A stretch of 64,000 bases of DNA from Candidatus Acidiferrales bacterium (GCA_035515795.1 DATJAY010000002.1:124001-188000); one strand, 5' to 3'; positions 1 through 8,450 are shown, numbered from the stretch's first letter. The notes: generated by a model from the sequence alone, not told the origin. Translations and numbers: made by a program.

Positions 1-1331
1 TGATATCATCAGAGGCAGTATTGAAATCGGAGATCTCTTATTACGACCAGCTCGAATCGGAGGAGGCAGTGAATCAGAACAGGTATTCATTTTTGTTCCA
101 CTCTGACAGTCTCCAGAACGACATCTTCTACAGAGATACAGTTAATCGTGGATATGACAATGACCTTAGGATCAAGACGTTAGAGTTCAGCTCGTCTTAC
201 GACATGCAGATGCTTCCTATCTACGGCATAAAGGCGGGAGCGAGCTATCAGCGGATCTTTTATTACCAGGATCAAGTAAATGAGCAAACCATCGCGGAGT
301 TTACCAACAACGGCAACCAGTACCCGGACACATCATACACGGTCCGCGGCGAAAATAGTATCTCTAACGAATTCGGCAGCATAGACGCGCAGTCATTTAA
401 AGTTGCCGGATATCTTGAGAACATATTCCAGATCGGGGAACAGACGATCCTCAATGTCGGAGGCAGGGTTGACTATTTCGATATCGATAAGGACCTGACA
501 TGGAGTCCGCGAATAAATCTCGCGTACAAGATGACTACCGACCTTACGCTTCGTGGGGCGTGGGGATACTACTATCAATCGCCGGTTTACGAGCAACTCG
601 AGTACTCGACTCCGTCGGATACCAATACAAAGTCGCAGCTCGCGATCCATTACGTGATCGGTGGAGACTACAGGATCATCTCCGACGAGGAAGACCGTGA
701 TTTCCTGACCCTGAAGGTACAATTATATCATAAGACATACAGCGATCTTATTTCATCAACTGTCTCACCCTCAGGGAGAGTGTATTATTCGAGGAAGAAC
801 GATGCGATGGGCAGAGCATCCGGCGCGGATTTATTTTTGATGTACTCGATCCCGGGATTCTCCGGATGGATAAGCTACAGTTACCTCAAAGCGGATCAGA
901 AGCTGACACTGAACGATACGTTGGGTTATTACTTCCCGAGAAACACCGATCAGCGCCACACGCTCGCCATAGTTGCCGACATCGATCTTGGAAAGGCATG
1001 GAGCATGAACGTCAGGGCTGTTTACGGCAGCGGGTATCCGTATACTCCGATGATCGCCGTTTACAACCAAACATATGATACGTGGACGTGGGAATTAGGA
1101 AATCCAAACTCGGCTTACTTGCCGGCTTATAAACGGATCGATGCCAGAGTAACCAAAGACTTTACACTCTTCGATTGTGCCTCTTCGGTATTTCTCGATG
1201 TGAGCAATCTTTTTGACTTCACAAATGTCCAATCGTATGATTACGGATTTGACAATAACGGATATCCGCAGATCCGCGCGGAGAAATTGTTTCCCACGCT
1301 GCCGTCGCTGGGATTCTCCGTGAAGTTCTGA
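1..1331 (+). CDS. TonB-dependent receptor, C-terminal part (5' end outside window)
   Basis: The reading frame is open from the first bases of the window, so the N-terminal plug domain lies upstream and only about 440 residues of the outer-membrane beta-barrel are seen. The protein shows alternating aromatic/polar strands, several TonB-receptor-like stretches (GGRVDYFD; SPRINLAYKMTTDLTLRGAWGYYYQSP region), and ends in Phe after GFSVKF, the usual C-terminal signal for BAM-dependent outer-membrane insertion. TonB receptors import siderophores, vitamins or oligosaccharides using the proton-motive force; the substrate cannot be told from this fragment. A strong hairpin follows the gene, and a membrane LytTR regulator lies 195 bases downstream. 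No frameshift is seen. Confidence 0.88.
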   Translation, partial: ISSEAVLKSEISYYDQLESEEAVNQNRYSFLFHSDSLQNDIFYRDTVNRGYDNDLRIKTLEFSSSYDMQMLPIYGIKAGASYQRIFYYQDQVNEQTIAEFTNNGNQYPDTSYTVRGENSISNEFGSIDAQSFKVAGYLENIFQIGEQTILNVGGRVDYFDIDKDLTWSPRINLAYKMTTDLTLRGAWGYYYQSPVYEQLEYSTPSDTNTKSQLAIHYVIGGDYRIISDEEDRDFLTLKVQLYHKTYSDLISSTVSPSGRVYYSRKNDAMGRASGADLFLMYSIPGFSGWISYSYLKADQKLTLNDTLGYYFPRNTDQRHTLAIVADIDLGKAWSMNVRAVYGSGYPYTPMIAVYNQTYDTWTWELGNPNSAYLPAYKRIDARVTKDFTLFDCASSVFLDVSNLFDFTNVQSYDYGFDNNGYPQIRAEKLFPTLPSLGFSVKF

Positions 1332-1341
1332 GCAAGCGATC

Positions 1342-1384
1342 GTGCGAAGGCTGCAAAGCTGGAGCAGAGCTACCTTCGCAAGGT
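1342..1384. repeat. Intergenic inverted-repeat element, copy A
   Basis: A degenerate left arm (gtgcgaagg) is separated by about 20 bases (containing ctggagcagagct) from a well-conserved right arm TACCTTCGCAAGGTA. The same arms and a similar spacer recur at 3890-3935, 5842-5888 and, as a half element, at 6746-6775. The arms are complementary to each other, so the element can fold into a hairpin. It lies just behind the TonB receptor stop codon. Confidence 0.7.
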
Positions 1385-1391
1385 AACCGTC

Positions 1392-1442
1392 AATTGGCGC
1401 CTTGCGCCATCCCGCAAGGCGGTGACTTGACGCCAATTTTTC
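1392..1442 (+). terminator. Probable terminator after the TonB receptor
   Basis: AATTGGCG (1392-1399) pairs with CGCCAATT (1431-1438), and inside it CCTTGCG (1400-1406) pairs with CGCAAGG (1413-1419). The outer arm runs into a short T tract (1437-1441). The long two-part stem followed by T residues fits a Rho-independent terminator for the receptor gene. Confidence 0.6.
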
Positions 1443-1526
1443 TCAGGCCGTCGCACCCTTGCAACCATGAAACTTTCAATCTCACTCGCTAAATTACTCC
1501 CGCAAACATTTCAGGCGGACTGCAAT

Positions 1527-2393
1527 ATGATTAAGAATCTTGTCACGTTTTTCTACCGTCCATACGATTTCCTGAAGGACAGGCGCGTCAAGGCGTTGTT
1601 ATCCTTCGGCACTACGGCGTTTGCGGGTGTCTTTCTATGGTTCTTCGGTCCCTTCGGTCTGATACTCTATCCAGCCGCCGTCCAATCGGAGCTGATATTA
1701 TATTATTGCACCTTCGGACTTATTATTTCTGTCGCAAATTTTTACCTTCTCCAGAACATTCTGATAAAAAACCATGTCGTCGGCACGACCATCCTGTGGC
1801 TGGTCTGGAATATGCTGGTCATCGGCTTGAGCAATTTCTTCGTGTTCGAAATAGTGGTCGGCAAGGGAGTATTTCACTGGAGAGGTCTGCACATCATGGA
1901 GTTACAGACGCTTCTCGTCGGCTCGCTCCCGGTCCTGTTCACGGTAGTGCTTTACAATTCATATTATCTGAAGAAGAGGATCAGGATCATCAATCAAATC
2001 AATTCCGACCTGTCGAGATTCAAAAGTGAAGGAGCATACGTAAATGGCGCGCTCACTTTATCCTCCTCGAGTCTTAGCGAGGTCATTACCGTGGACTCGC
2101 AGTCGTTATTGTACCTCGCTTCTGCGGACAACTATGTCGAAGTCTATCGTATTGAGAACGGACAGATGAGACACTCTCTTTTGAGAAACACTCTCTCCGA
2201 AGCGGAGAAACAGCTGGTCAGGCAATCACCGGCCGTCAGAAGGTGCCACAACAGCTACATCGTAAATCTCAACAGGGTAAAGACTGTCTCGGGGAATGAA
2301 GCCGGATACAAAATCATGCTGGAGGGTGTAGACTCCATGATACCGGTTTCCCGGAAGTATAAAGACAATGTCTTCGCCTATCTGAGGCGTTGA
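1527..2393 (+). CDS. Membrane-anchored LytTR-family DNA-binding regulator
   Basis: About 288 residues. The N-terminal half has four hydrophobic segments (for example LSFGTTAFAGVFLWFFGPFG and the stretch around LLVGSLPVLFTVVLY), followed by a short linker and a C-terminal LytTR DNA-binding domain of about 100 residues, recognisable by LLYLASADNYVEVY, VRRCHNSYIVNLNRV and IPVSRKYKDNV. There is no receiver domain, so signalling presumably comes through the membrane part rather than by phosphorylation. The frame is open from an ATG at 1467, but the ATG at 1527 (MIKNLVTFF) is where similarity to membrane LytTR proteins would be expected to begin; neither has a strong ribosome-binding site. The neighbouring TonB receptor is a plausible but unproven target. 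Confidence 0.85.
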   Translation: MIKNLVTFFYRPYDFLKDRRVKALLSFGTTAFAGVFLWFFGPFGLILYPAAVQSELILYYCTFGLIISVANFYLLQNILIKNHVVGTTILWLVWNMLVIGLSNFFVFEIVVGKGVFHWRGLHIMELQTLLVGSLPVLFTVVLYNSYYLKKRIRIINQINSDLSRFKSEGAYVNGALTLSSSSLSEVITVDSQSLLYLASADNYVEVYRIENGQMRHSLLRNTLSEAEKQLVRQSPAVRRCHNSYIVNLNRVKTVSGNEAGYKIMLEGVDSMIPVSRKYKDNVFAYLRR

Positions 2394-2492
2394 GAGTCTT
2401 GTAAACCGTCCCAACTTCTTTTCAGTTATCCCCTATAACTTGCGCTCGCCAGCACAGCGATACTAATTTATTGGAAAAAAGGAAGTTGTGCC

Positions 2493-3881
2493 ATGAAGTC
2501 AATTAAGATCTTTTTCCTTCTTGTTCTTTGCAGCAGCGCAGTTGTCACCGCGCAGAATGCGTCGCCGAAAAGATATGCGATCACCGATATTTCTATCGTA
2601 GACGTGGAGCAGAAGTGCATTCAAAGAAACAAAACGATATTCGTCGAAGATGGGCTGATCCGGAAGATCGTCTCAGCCGACAGCGGGATGCCCCTCTCAG
2701 ACTATGAAGTGGTTGCCGGCCGCGGCTTGTTCGTCATTCCGGGCCTGATCGATTCGCACGTGCATTACATCGACCCTGCCGGGTTCGGGCCGATGCTGAT
2801 CTCGCAGGGAGTTGTCTTCATGAGAGAGATGGGAAACAATACTGATGCTGCCGTCAAGGAGCGCAACTCGCTTAACGCGGGGAAAAAGTTCGGACCGGAA
2901 ATGATCACCACCGGCGATTATCTCGACGGCGATCCGCCATTCATCCCGCAAATAACACTCGCGTGCAGTTCGCCGGACGAAGGAAGAGCCAATGTCGACA
3001 AGCAAGTCAAAGCAGGCGTTGATGAAATCAAGACGTATAGTGGACTCAAAAAAGATGTTTTCCTTGCGATCATCGATGAATGCAGGAAGGAGGGTATCAA
3101 AGCGGTCGGACATGTGCCGGAGACTGTGTATATCGAAGATGCCGCGAGAGCCGGGTTGAGCAGCAGCGAACACCTTTTCGGATTTGGAAATGTGATAGCA
3201 AAAGCGTTGGGACAGCCTTTCAGTCTTAAGTCCGGCGGTATGGGAGCCGACCAGGTTTACTTCCTGAGCTATCCTAAAGTCGACAGTGAAAAATTGCAGG
3301 CGGAACTAAGGAAGATCGGGAGTTACGGGATGGCCGTTTGTCCGACGCTGGTCGAGATGAAAAGCGGGGCAAGTCTGAAAAAGATATTCGCAGGCGACTA
3401 TCCGAACCTTGATTATGTTTCTCCTTTTGTAAAAGGTTTTTGGAAAAACTTGTGGGGAGCGCAGGTGAATAATACAGAAATCGCCGGTCAGCTTTTTCCA
3501 TACTATAAAAGTTTCCTGAAAGATTTGTACGATGCGCATTTCACGCTCCTCGTAGGAACCGATCTGCTATTTCCCGGCGTCGTCCCCGGCTTTTCCGTTC
3601 ATGAAGAGATGGAAATATGGCAGGAAGCCGGGATACCGCAGATAGATATACTGCGAAGCGCTACAATTGTCCCCGCAAGGTTTTGCGGTGTCGATAAACG
3701 TCTTGGGAGCATCGAAGAGGGGAAAGAGGCATCGTTCGTGTTACTGCGCGCCAACCCGCTTGACGACATCCGAAACACGTCGAAGATCGATGGAGTTTTC
3801 TTTCGAGGACAATTCTTAGATCGTGGACGATTGGATACACTCATGGTCAAGGTGAAGGAAGCCGCCGCGTCGGGCCATTAA
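2493..3881 (+). CDS. Exported amidohydrolase-family metal-dependent hydrolase
   Basis: 462 residues with a signal peptide (residues 1-20, ending VVTAQ), so it acts outside the cytoplasm. It has the amidohydrolase (imidazolonepropionase/prolidase-like) TIM-barrel signature: HVH metal ligands at residues 89-91 in IDSHVHY, a probable carboxylated Lys180 in VDEIKTYSG, His207 in AVGHVPE, His227 in SSEHLFG and Asp357 in VGTDLLF. The C-terminal ERLGSIEEGKEA-like stretch (here KRLGSIEEGKEASF) is typical of the small beta-sandwich of this superfamily. The set of ligands points to a binuclear metal site and hydrolysis of a C-N bond in a cyclic amide or dipeptide; the substrate is not predictable. It stands alone, with a GGAAG-type ribosome-binding site at about 2480. 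Confidence 0.88.
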   Translation: MKSIKIFFLLVLCSSAVVTAQNASPKRYAITDISIVDVEQKCIQRNKTIFVEDGLIRKIVSADSGMPLSDYEVVAGRGLFVIPGLIDSHVHYIDPAGFGPMLISQGVVFMREMGNNTDAAVKERNSLNAGKKFGPEMITTGDYLDGDPPFIPQITLACSSPDEGRANVDKQVKAGVDEIKTYSGLKKDVFLAIIDECRKEGIKAVGHVPETVYIEDAARAGLSSSEHLFGFGNVIAKALGQPFSLKSGGMGADQVYFLSYPKVDSEKLQAELRKIGSYGMAVCPTLVEMKSGASLKKIFAGDYPNLDYVSPFVKGFWKNLWGAQVNNTEIAGQLFPYYKSFLKDLYDAHFTLLVGTDLLFPGVVPGFSVHEEMEIWQEAGIPQIDILRSATIVPARFCGVDKRLGSIEEGKEASFVLLRANPLDDIRNTSKIDGVFFRGQFLDRGRLDTLMVKVKEAAASGH

Positions 3882-3889
3882 AGCCGGCC

Positions 3890-3935
3890 ACCTTGCGAAG
3901 GTGTCTGAGCGAGGGGATAGTTACCTTCGCAAGGT
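3890..3935. repeat. Intergenic inverted-repeat element, copy B
   Basis: Perfect 13-base arms ACCTTGCGAAGGT (3890-3902) and ACCTTCGCAAGGT (3923-3935) enclose a 20-base spacer (gtctgagcgaggggatagtt). It is the best-preserved copy of the family and sits between two convergent genes, where the hairpin could also help end transcription from both sides, although there is no T tract. Confidence 0.75.
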
Positions 3936-3960
3936 TTCAATACAACCTATAGCCTATTTC

Positions 3961-4800
3961 TTACTGATTGGTATGCTGGGCTAAGTAAGAAGTAATCTGC
4001 GCTCCGGCGTCGTAATCATAGGCAACAAGCTCTCCGCCGGCCTCTTTGAAATATCGAGTCCAGAAATTCTTGATGTTATCTACCTGGACATTACTCTTGC
4101 CGGTTCTTCCATTTACGTATATGACGCATCCGTGCAGATCCGGGATCCTGTTTTCGGCTCGTAGTTTCCCGATGACGGAATCTGCCTGCGCATCGGTGCA
4201 TCCCTGGTCACCGGCAAATGATGTCTCGCTCGATTCCTGGATCATGTCGGAAAATAGGATGATGACATTTGTGGAAACGATCTTCTTCTTTCCGGTGATG
4301 AACCTTTCGACGCCGCCCCAGAATGTCTCGGCCTCGTTGTGCTCCTGAAGTACCGCGGCCTGTTCAATTGCGGAAAAGATATCAGAGTAGTAGGTATATT
4401 TCTCACGAATAGTTTTTTGTCGAAGAAGTTCAGATGCGACTTCTTTTCCGGTCTGATCCGCAAATTGCCTCAACCTCATGTCCAGGCTGTCTTTCGCATG
4501 CGCATAGCCGTCGGTGCTGAACGAAAATTTCTTTTCTGCCAGGTCTTCGTAAACCAGTTTGACAGCTACGGTTTTTGCACCCTCATCGATAGGAAGAACA
4601 ACCAACCTGTCTTTCTCTCTCAGCCGCTTCAAGATATCGGAGCTGATGATCTCTATATACCGGTGTAGTGTCTGCTCCGACAGACTTCCCGAGTAATCGA
4701 TGAGACAAATGCAGTTCATCCTTTGACGGGTTCCCGTATTGCATCCTCCCGCCGCGAGCAAGACAACGATCGAAAGGATTAGACCAATTCTCTTGTTCAT
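3961..4800 (-). CDS. Lipoprotein with von Willebrand factor A (VWA) domain
   Basis: 279 residues. A lipoprotein signal peptide ends LLAAGGC with Cys20 as the lipidated residue. The mature protein opens directly into a VWA fold: hydrophobic strand CICLID followed by the metal-ion-dependent adhesion site DYSGS (Asp35, Ser37, Ser39), then later strands RLVVLPI and NVIILFSDMIQ, whose Asp fits the third MIDAS position. The protein is therefore probably a membrane-tethered periplasmic or surface protein that binds a partner through a divalent cation. It is the second gene of a minus-strand pair, 17 bases after the coiled-coil membrane protein gene at 4818-5780. I do not recognise a characterised family for the pair. 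Confidence 0.8.
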   Translation of the reverse strand: MNKRIGLILSIVVLLAAGGCNTGTRQRMNCICLIDYSGSLSEQTLHRYIEIISSDILKRLREKDRLVVLPIDEGAKTVAVKLVYEDLAEKKFSFSTDGYAHAKDSLDMRLRQFADQTGKEVASELLRQKTIREKYTYYSDIFSAIEQAAVLQEHNEAETFWGGVERFITGKKKIVSTNVIILFSDMIQESSETSFAGDQGCTDAQADSVIGKLRAENRIPDLHGCVIYVNGRTGKSNVQVDNIKNFWTRYFKEAGGELVAYDYDAGAQITSYLAQHTNQ

Positions 4801-4817
4801 TGGATTGACTCCTTTCT

Positions 4818-5780
4818 CTACGCGCTTGCGGTTTTAGCCGGCAATTCCAGCTGCCCCAGTATGGCACCGTACCGCCGATCGGCCTCACTCTTAAAATTAT
4901 TGAACTCATCATAAAATTGGCCGGCGACGTTCTCGCTCATTCCTCTCCGCAGGTTATAATATTCTTTGTAAGACCGGAAATCGTTGAACCGATTCCACGC
5001 CTCGTTGAGTCTGACATTATAATAGTCTTCAAGCCGCTGCATGACAATTTTAATCTGTCGATCGACGGTGTCCCATGTGCGTTTGGCAACATTGTGTTTG
5101 CGAGTGTACTTATACGAATCGTAGACGTGGAGGAAGTCCCAGCTGAGACCCCCGGCGATGAGCGGCAACACCATGGAGAGAATGATAAAACCGAAATACA
5201 GGAGACCTCCCGTATGGCCGCCTTCGATGTCACGGGCGCGGGTTTCGGATACTCCTGCAATAGCAATCTCAACACCCACGAAAAGCACCGTCCAGAGAAC
5301 AACCATCAATATCGAACGCGGCTTCGATTCCGGATCGCTGTGCTTTCGAACGGGCATGATAGCCTCCATGAACCGCTCGGCCGAGGCGATCGCTCCCAAT
5401 GTCAATACAATTCCGATCAACCATCTTAGGAGTGAAAGTCCTAAGTCTTCACCGCTGATAAAGACGAGTGTGGAAAAATAATTCAGGAGTCCTTCGGTTA
5501 TTAAGATACCCATCACCAGGAAGGTACTGATTCTGATTTTTCTGCGGGCACTGAAGAACTCGTTATCCGATAAGAGATCGGCAGCGTCGACTTTATCGAG
5601 ATAAGACTTCGTGGCGTCGAGATCCCGCTGCATCTCCTGAATCCTTTGCCGCATTGAAGTGGATTTCTTCTTGACGTTGTCGATGAGTGCGCTCAGACAC
5701 CGTTCTGCGAACCTCTTGAGACCGTTGGGGTTTTTGAGGTCGGTTGAGTAAGCGCTGCGATAGTGTATGCCCTTGAACAT
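4818..5780 (-). CDS. Coiled-coil, four-helix membrane protein of unknown function
   Basis: 320 residues without a signal peptide. Residues 1 to about 75 are charged and helical (IDNVKKKSTSMRQRIQEMQ), likely a coiled coil. About four hydrophobic segments follow (STFLVMGILITEGLLNYF; LLRWLIGIVLTLGAIASA; ILMVVLWTVLFVGVEIAIAG; LLYFGFIILSMVLPLIAGG), then a long soluble C-terminal helical tail rich in aromatic and charged residues (DRQIKIVMQRLEDYYNVRL). The layout, with helical cytoplasmic ends around a membrane core, suggests a scaffold or transducer rather than an enzyme. It is the first gene of a two-gene unit with the VWA lipoprotein and has a GGAG-type site (gaaggagaacgtc) before its ATG. No known family recognised. 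Confidence 0.75.
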   Translation of the reverse strand: MFKGIHYRSAYSTDLKNPNGLKRFAERCLSALIDNVKKKSTSMRQRIQEMQRDLDATKSYLDKVDAADLLSDNEFFSARRKIRISTFLVMGILITEGLLNYFSTLVFISGEDLGLSLLRWLIGIVLTLGAIASAERFMEAIMPVRKHSDPESKPRSILMVVLWTVLFVGVEIAIAGVSETRARDIEGGHTGGLLYFGFIILSMVLPLIAGGLSWDFLHVYDSYKYTRKHNVAKRTWDTVDRQIKIVMQRLEDYYNVRLNEAWNRFNDFRSYKEYYNLRRGMSENVAGQFYDEFNNFKSEADRRYGAILGQLELPAKTASA

Positions 5781-5841
5781 GACGTTCTCCTTCTGACAGT
5801 TTAGAAAGTATACTTCGCAGTGATAAGAAAGTCAAGCGTCT

Positions 5842-5888
5842 ACCTTGCGAAGGTTCCTGGAGCCGAGGCGGAGTTACCTTCGCAAGCT
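5842..5888. repeat. Intergenic inverted-repeat element, copy C
   Basis: Left arm ACCTTGCGAAGGT (5842-5854), spacer tcctggagccgaggcggagtt, right arm ACCTTCGCAAGCT (5876-5888, one mismatch). It lies between the start of the coiled-coil membrane protein gene and the end of the DoxX-like gene, both on the minus strand. Confidence 0.72.
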
Positions 5889-5955
5889 AGCAAAGCTCCA
5901 CCACATCGACGCGTGTAGGCGCCCGATCTTCTCAGGACTTTTGCATAAGTGAATA

Positions 5956-6702
5956 TTAGAGAACGGCTTTAGCGGGGCGCTTCCCGCTGAGATAGTCGAA
6001 CACGATCCACGACGATCCGGCCATTGCAAGATTCGAAGAGTTTTCCACCCAATTACCCAATTCATGCGGATGGATAATGCATGCCGGCACCCATATCAAC
6101 ACGCCGAATAGGATGAGCATCGCTGTGAGCAGCCCCGTCGCCAAAAGAGCCGAGCGCCCCGAAAGTATAGCGAAAGCTGCGAGAGCAAATAATATCGTGG
6201 TAGCTACCGCCCAGAACATTTGACCGGGAGGAATCCACTTCGGAACCAGGCTTGCGGTATAGGTGAGGTAAAAAAGCTGATAAAGCGCAAATGAAATGAC
6301 GGCTATCCCGAAGCTTACGTACGCGGCACTTTCTATCTTTTCCTTTCTTTCCGGATGACTTTGGATGGTGGATGCAAAAACAAAAACGCCGCCAATGACG
6401 ATGGAAAATTGCTCGAAGAAATTTCCGTAGGGATCGAAGAGCAGGGGTGTCTTGATCATTTGCGGTATCCAGTAAAGTGAAAATACCGAAAAGCCAGCCG
6501 CAAGTATCAGGGCTCCGAGCCTCACCGTTTTCTGCCATTGAATCGCAATGCCCCCGATGAGTTCGACGATGCCAAAGATGTATACCAGAATTTCGGGATT
6601 TGAAATATTTCCGAGCTCGTCAATCTGATGCCAGACCAGAGTTATTATACCGAAAGCCATGGCAGCGAGACCAAACACGTAACGGCCTAGGCGAAGTTGC
6701 AT
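5956..6702 (-). CDS. DoxX-like multi-spanning membrane protein
   Basis: 248 residues with about seven hydrophobic segments. The first half (YVFGLAAMAFGIITLVW; YIFGIVELIGGIAIQW; ALILAAGFSVFSLYWIPQM) has the features of DoxX/DoxD-like membrane proteins, which are linked to redox and oxidative-stress functions, but I see no diagnostic catalytic motif and the assignment is by overall pattern only. It ends in a positively charged tail (SGKRPAKAVL). It stands between two copies of the repeat element and is probably transcribed alone. It could equally be placed in one of the small DUF families of four-to-seven-helix membrane proteins. Confidence 0.65.
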   Translation of the reverse strand: MQLRLGRYVFGLAAMAFGIITLVWHQIDELGNISNPEILVYIFGIVELIGGIAIQWQKTVRLGALILAAGFSVFSLYWIPQMIKTPLLFDPYGNFFEQFSIVIGGVFVFASTIQSHPERKEKIESAAYVSFGIAVISFALYQLFYLTYTASLVPKWIPPGQMFWAVATTILFALAAFAILSGRSALLATGLLTAMLILFGVLIWVPACIIHPHELGNWVENSSNLAMAGSSWIVFDYLSGKRPAKAVL

Positions 6703-6745
6703 GATGCTATCCTAACAACCATGACATTTCGCTGAGTTCCTGGTA

Positions 6746-6775
6746 ACCTTGCGAAGATTAGAAAGCTGAGGGATC
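6746..6775. repeat. Intergenic repeat element, half copy D
   Basis: ACCTTGCGAAGAT (6746-6758) matches the left arm of copies B and C with one mismatch, followed by tagaaagctgag; no matching right arm is seen. It lies between the DoxX-like gene and the lipoprotein gene behind it. Confidence 0.55.
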
Positions 6776-6779
6776 GTTT

Positions 6780-7913
6780 TTAAATCCCAAACGTCAGCCC
6801 GCATGTAAATCCAAAATCGCTCGGAAGCATCTTGGAGCCGAGCAACGCGCATTCGTATAATCCTGCTTCGAGGTACGCTCTCTTGTTGAACGAGATGCCA
6901 AGCGTCTCGCGCACAATTGGACCAAAGAAAAATGAACTTTCCTGGTGATCAGGGTATTTAATAGTCTCGCTGCCGAATACAAGTGTTCCTTGCAATCCTA
7001 AATAGGGTGAGTTAGTACTCTCACTGAAGAATTGACGCAGGGTGAAATTACCGCCATATACGACAAATGATCCTTTGATAGCCGCGGATTTGTTCGTGAC
7101 ACTCAGAATATTCAGATTCAGACCGAACCCTGTCATAGTATTACTGCTATCTTTTTGTGTCATGATATCGCCGTATATGCGTATTTCACTTGTTATTTTT
7201 CCGCCCACCGAGTAGCCGACTCCGAAGTCGTCGTAGAATTTTGCTTGCGGCGCCAGCGCGACCGCTTCAATGGTTCCGGAAGGCGTGCTCCCGGGGACCG
7301 AAGCAAACAACCGCGGAGTTGTATCGGATTTAGCGGGCGACAATTTGAGATCCAGCTTCCGAAGGGTCGCTGCAAATTGGCGGCCGCAATCGACGACGCT
7401 TTTATATATCATTGGTTCGAGCAAAGGAGTTGCGTGCGAGAAAGTCTCCTCGACTTCATTTGCGCGTGTGACAATGTAGAGCATCGAATCCGACGAAACG
7501 GGGATGCCGAAATTCATTTTGACATCCACTTTTGCAGATTCAGTGAAGATCGATTGAGGTGCACCTACGTCGAATGAATCGATGTAAACCACCGCTGACA
7601 CATTGCTGTCGGGAGGCGATGGAACGAGATCTGAATCAAGAACGCCGAGCACGAATTTGGTTAACGGCACTGAAAGCCTATACGGCACCTCTTTCTCGAA
7701 TAGTCCTACCCTTCCGGTCCCGATCGTCGTAGAATCAACATTCCTTCTGTCGACAACCTTGACGATCTTCACGTGAGAGTCGGCGATGCGTTGTGTGGTT
7801 ATGAGCTCCGTAGAATAGTCGGGTTTCATCACGATTTCGCTTCCTCCGCATCCGGCGAAGACAAACGAGACGAGCATGAAAGCCCCTGTGATGGATAGAT
7901 TTAGCTTGGTCAT
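6780..7913 (-). CDS. Lipoprotein of unknown function
   Basis: About 377 residues from the ATG at 7913, preceded by gcgggaatgca. The frame stays open to an ATG at 7976, but the shorter start puts a standard lipoprotein signal first (MTKLNLSITGAFML, lipobox FVFAGC). Residues up to about 190 form an alpha/beta domain reminiscent of lipoproteins with a conserved VDSFDV-type strand (VVYIDSFDVGAP); the second half is rich in Gly and aromatics in alternating pattern (YSVGGKITSEIRIYGD; YLGLQGTLVFGSE) and ends GLTFGI, as in small outer-membrane beta-barrels. So it may be a lipoprotein anchored in the outer membrane. No family recognised. It is divergent from the small exported protein gene at 8076. 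Confidence 0.72.
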   Translation of the reverse strand: MTKLNLSITGAFMLVSFVFAGCGGSEIVMKPDYSTELITTQRIADSHVKIVKVVDRRNVDSTTIGTGRVGLFEKEVPYRLSVPLTKFVLGVLDSDLVPSPPDSNVSAVVYIDSFDVGAPQSIFTESAKVDVKMNFGIPVSSDSMLYIVTRANEVEETFSHATPLLEPMIYKSVVDCGRQFAATLRKLDLKLSPAKSDTTPRLFASVPGSTPSGTIEAVALAPQAKFYDDFGVGYSVGGKITSEIRIYGDIMTQKDSSNTMTGFGLNLNILSVTNKSAAIKGSFVVYGGNFTLRQFFSESTNSPYLGLQGTLVFGSETIKYPDHQESSFFFGPIVRETLGISFNKRAYLEAGLYECALLGSKMLPSDFGFTCGLTFGI

Positions 7914-8075
7914 TGCATTCCCGCTTTTTGTTAAACTGACATCCCAAAAATTTAACATAGCATGTGGTTGATTCAAAGGAAGATTCTCAGATGCCCTTCC
8001 TTCTATGAAACTCTCCTTTGTAACTCCCTCGCTCGTTTCCCGTATGAATATACGTCGTCAAAAAGGATGGAGAAA

Positions 8076-8450
8076 ATGAAAAGAATCTATTTACTCTTCT
8101 TGATTTTTTCGGTGCTCCTTGTACAGCAAGGAAAAGCCCAGACAGCTTCACTCGGAAAATCTAAATCAAGCGAACCGTGCCGTATGGCTTCCGTATCTCA
8201 GAAGGGGAAGATCATACCTGAAAAGCCTGTAACGGATCAAAAGTCGAATGCGCCGGTGAAATCCGAATCGGGCTCTCAGCTCGACTCTCTCACGGAGCAG
8301 ATGACTGAGGCTGCTATCAAGGAGCTGTCGAGACAGGGAAGGATTTCTTTGGAAGCGGCGACCCGTAAGTTTATCGAGGATAACCTCGTTCAGGATCGCG
8401 ACATTACGGACACGTTGAGTGCCGAGAAGCACAATACAGCTACGTTTTAG
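8076..8450 (+). CDS. Small exported protein of unknown function
   Basis: 124 residues from the ATG at 8076, which has GGAG four bases upstream; in-frame starts at 7962 and 8067 lack a proper site and would bury the signal peptide. Residues 1-21 are a clear signal peptide (IYLLFLIFSVLLVQQGKAQ). The mature part is low-complexity and Ser/Lys-rich, with a predicted helical end (AIKELSRQGRISLEAATRKF). No family recognised. It shares its upstream region with the divergent lipoprotein gene at 6780-7913. Confidence 0.6.
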   Translation: MKRIYLLFLIFSVLLVQQGKAQTASLGKSKSSEPCRMASVSQKGKIIPEKPVTDQKSNAPVKSESGSQLDSLTEQMTEAAIKELSRQGRISLEAATRKFIEDNLVQDRDITDTLSAEKHNTATF

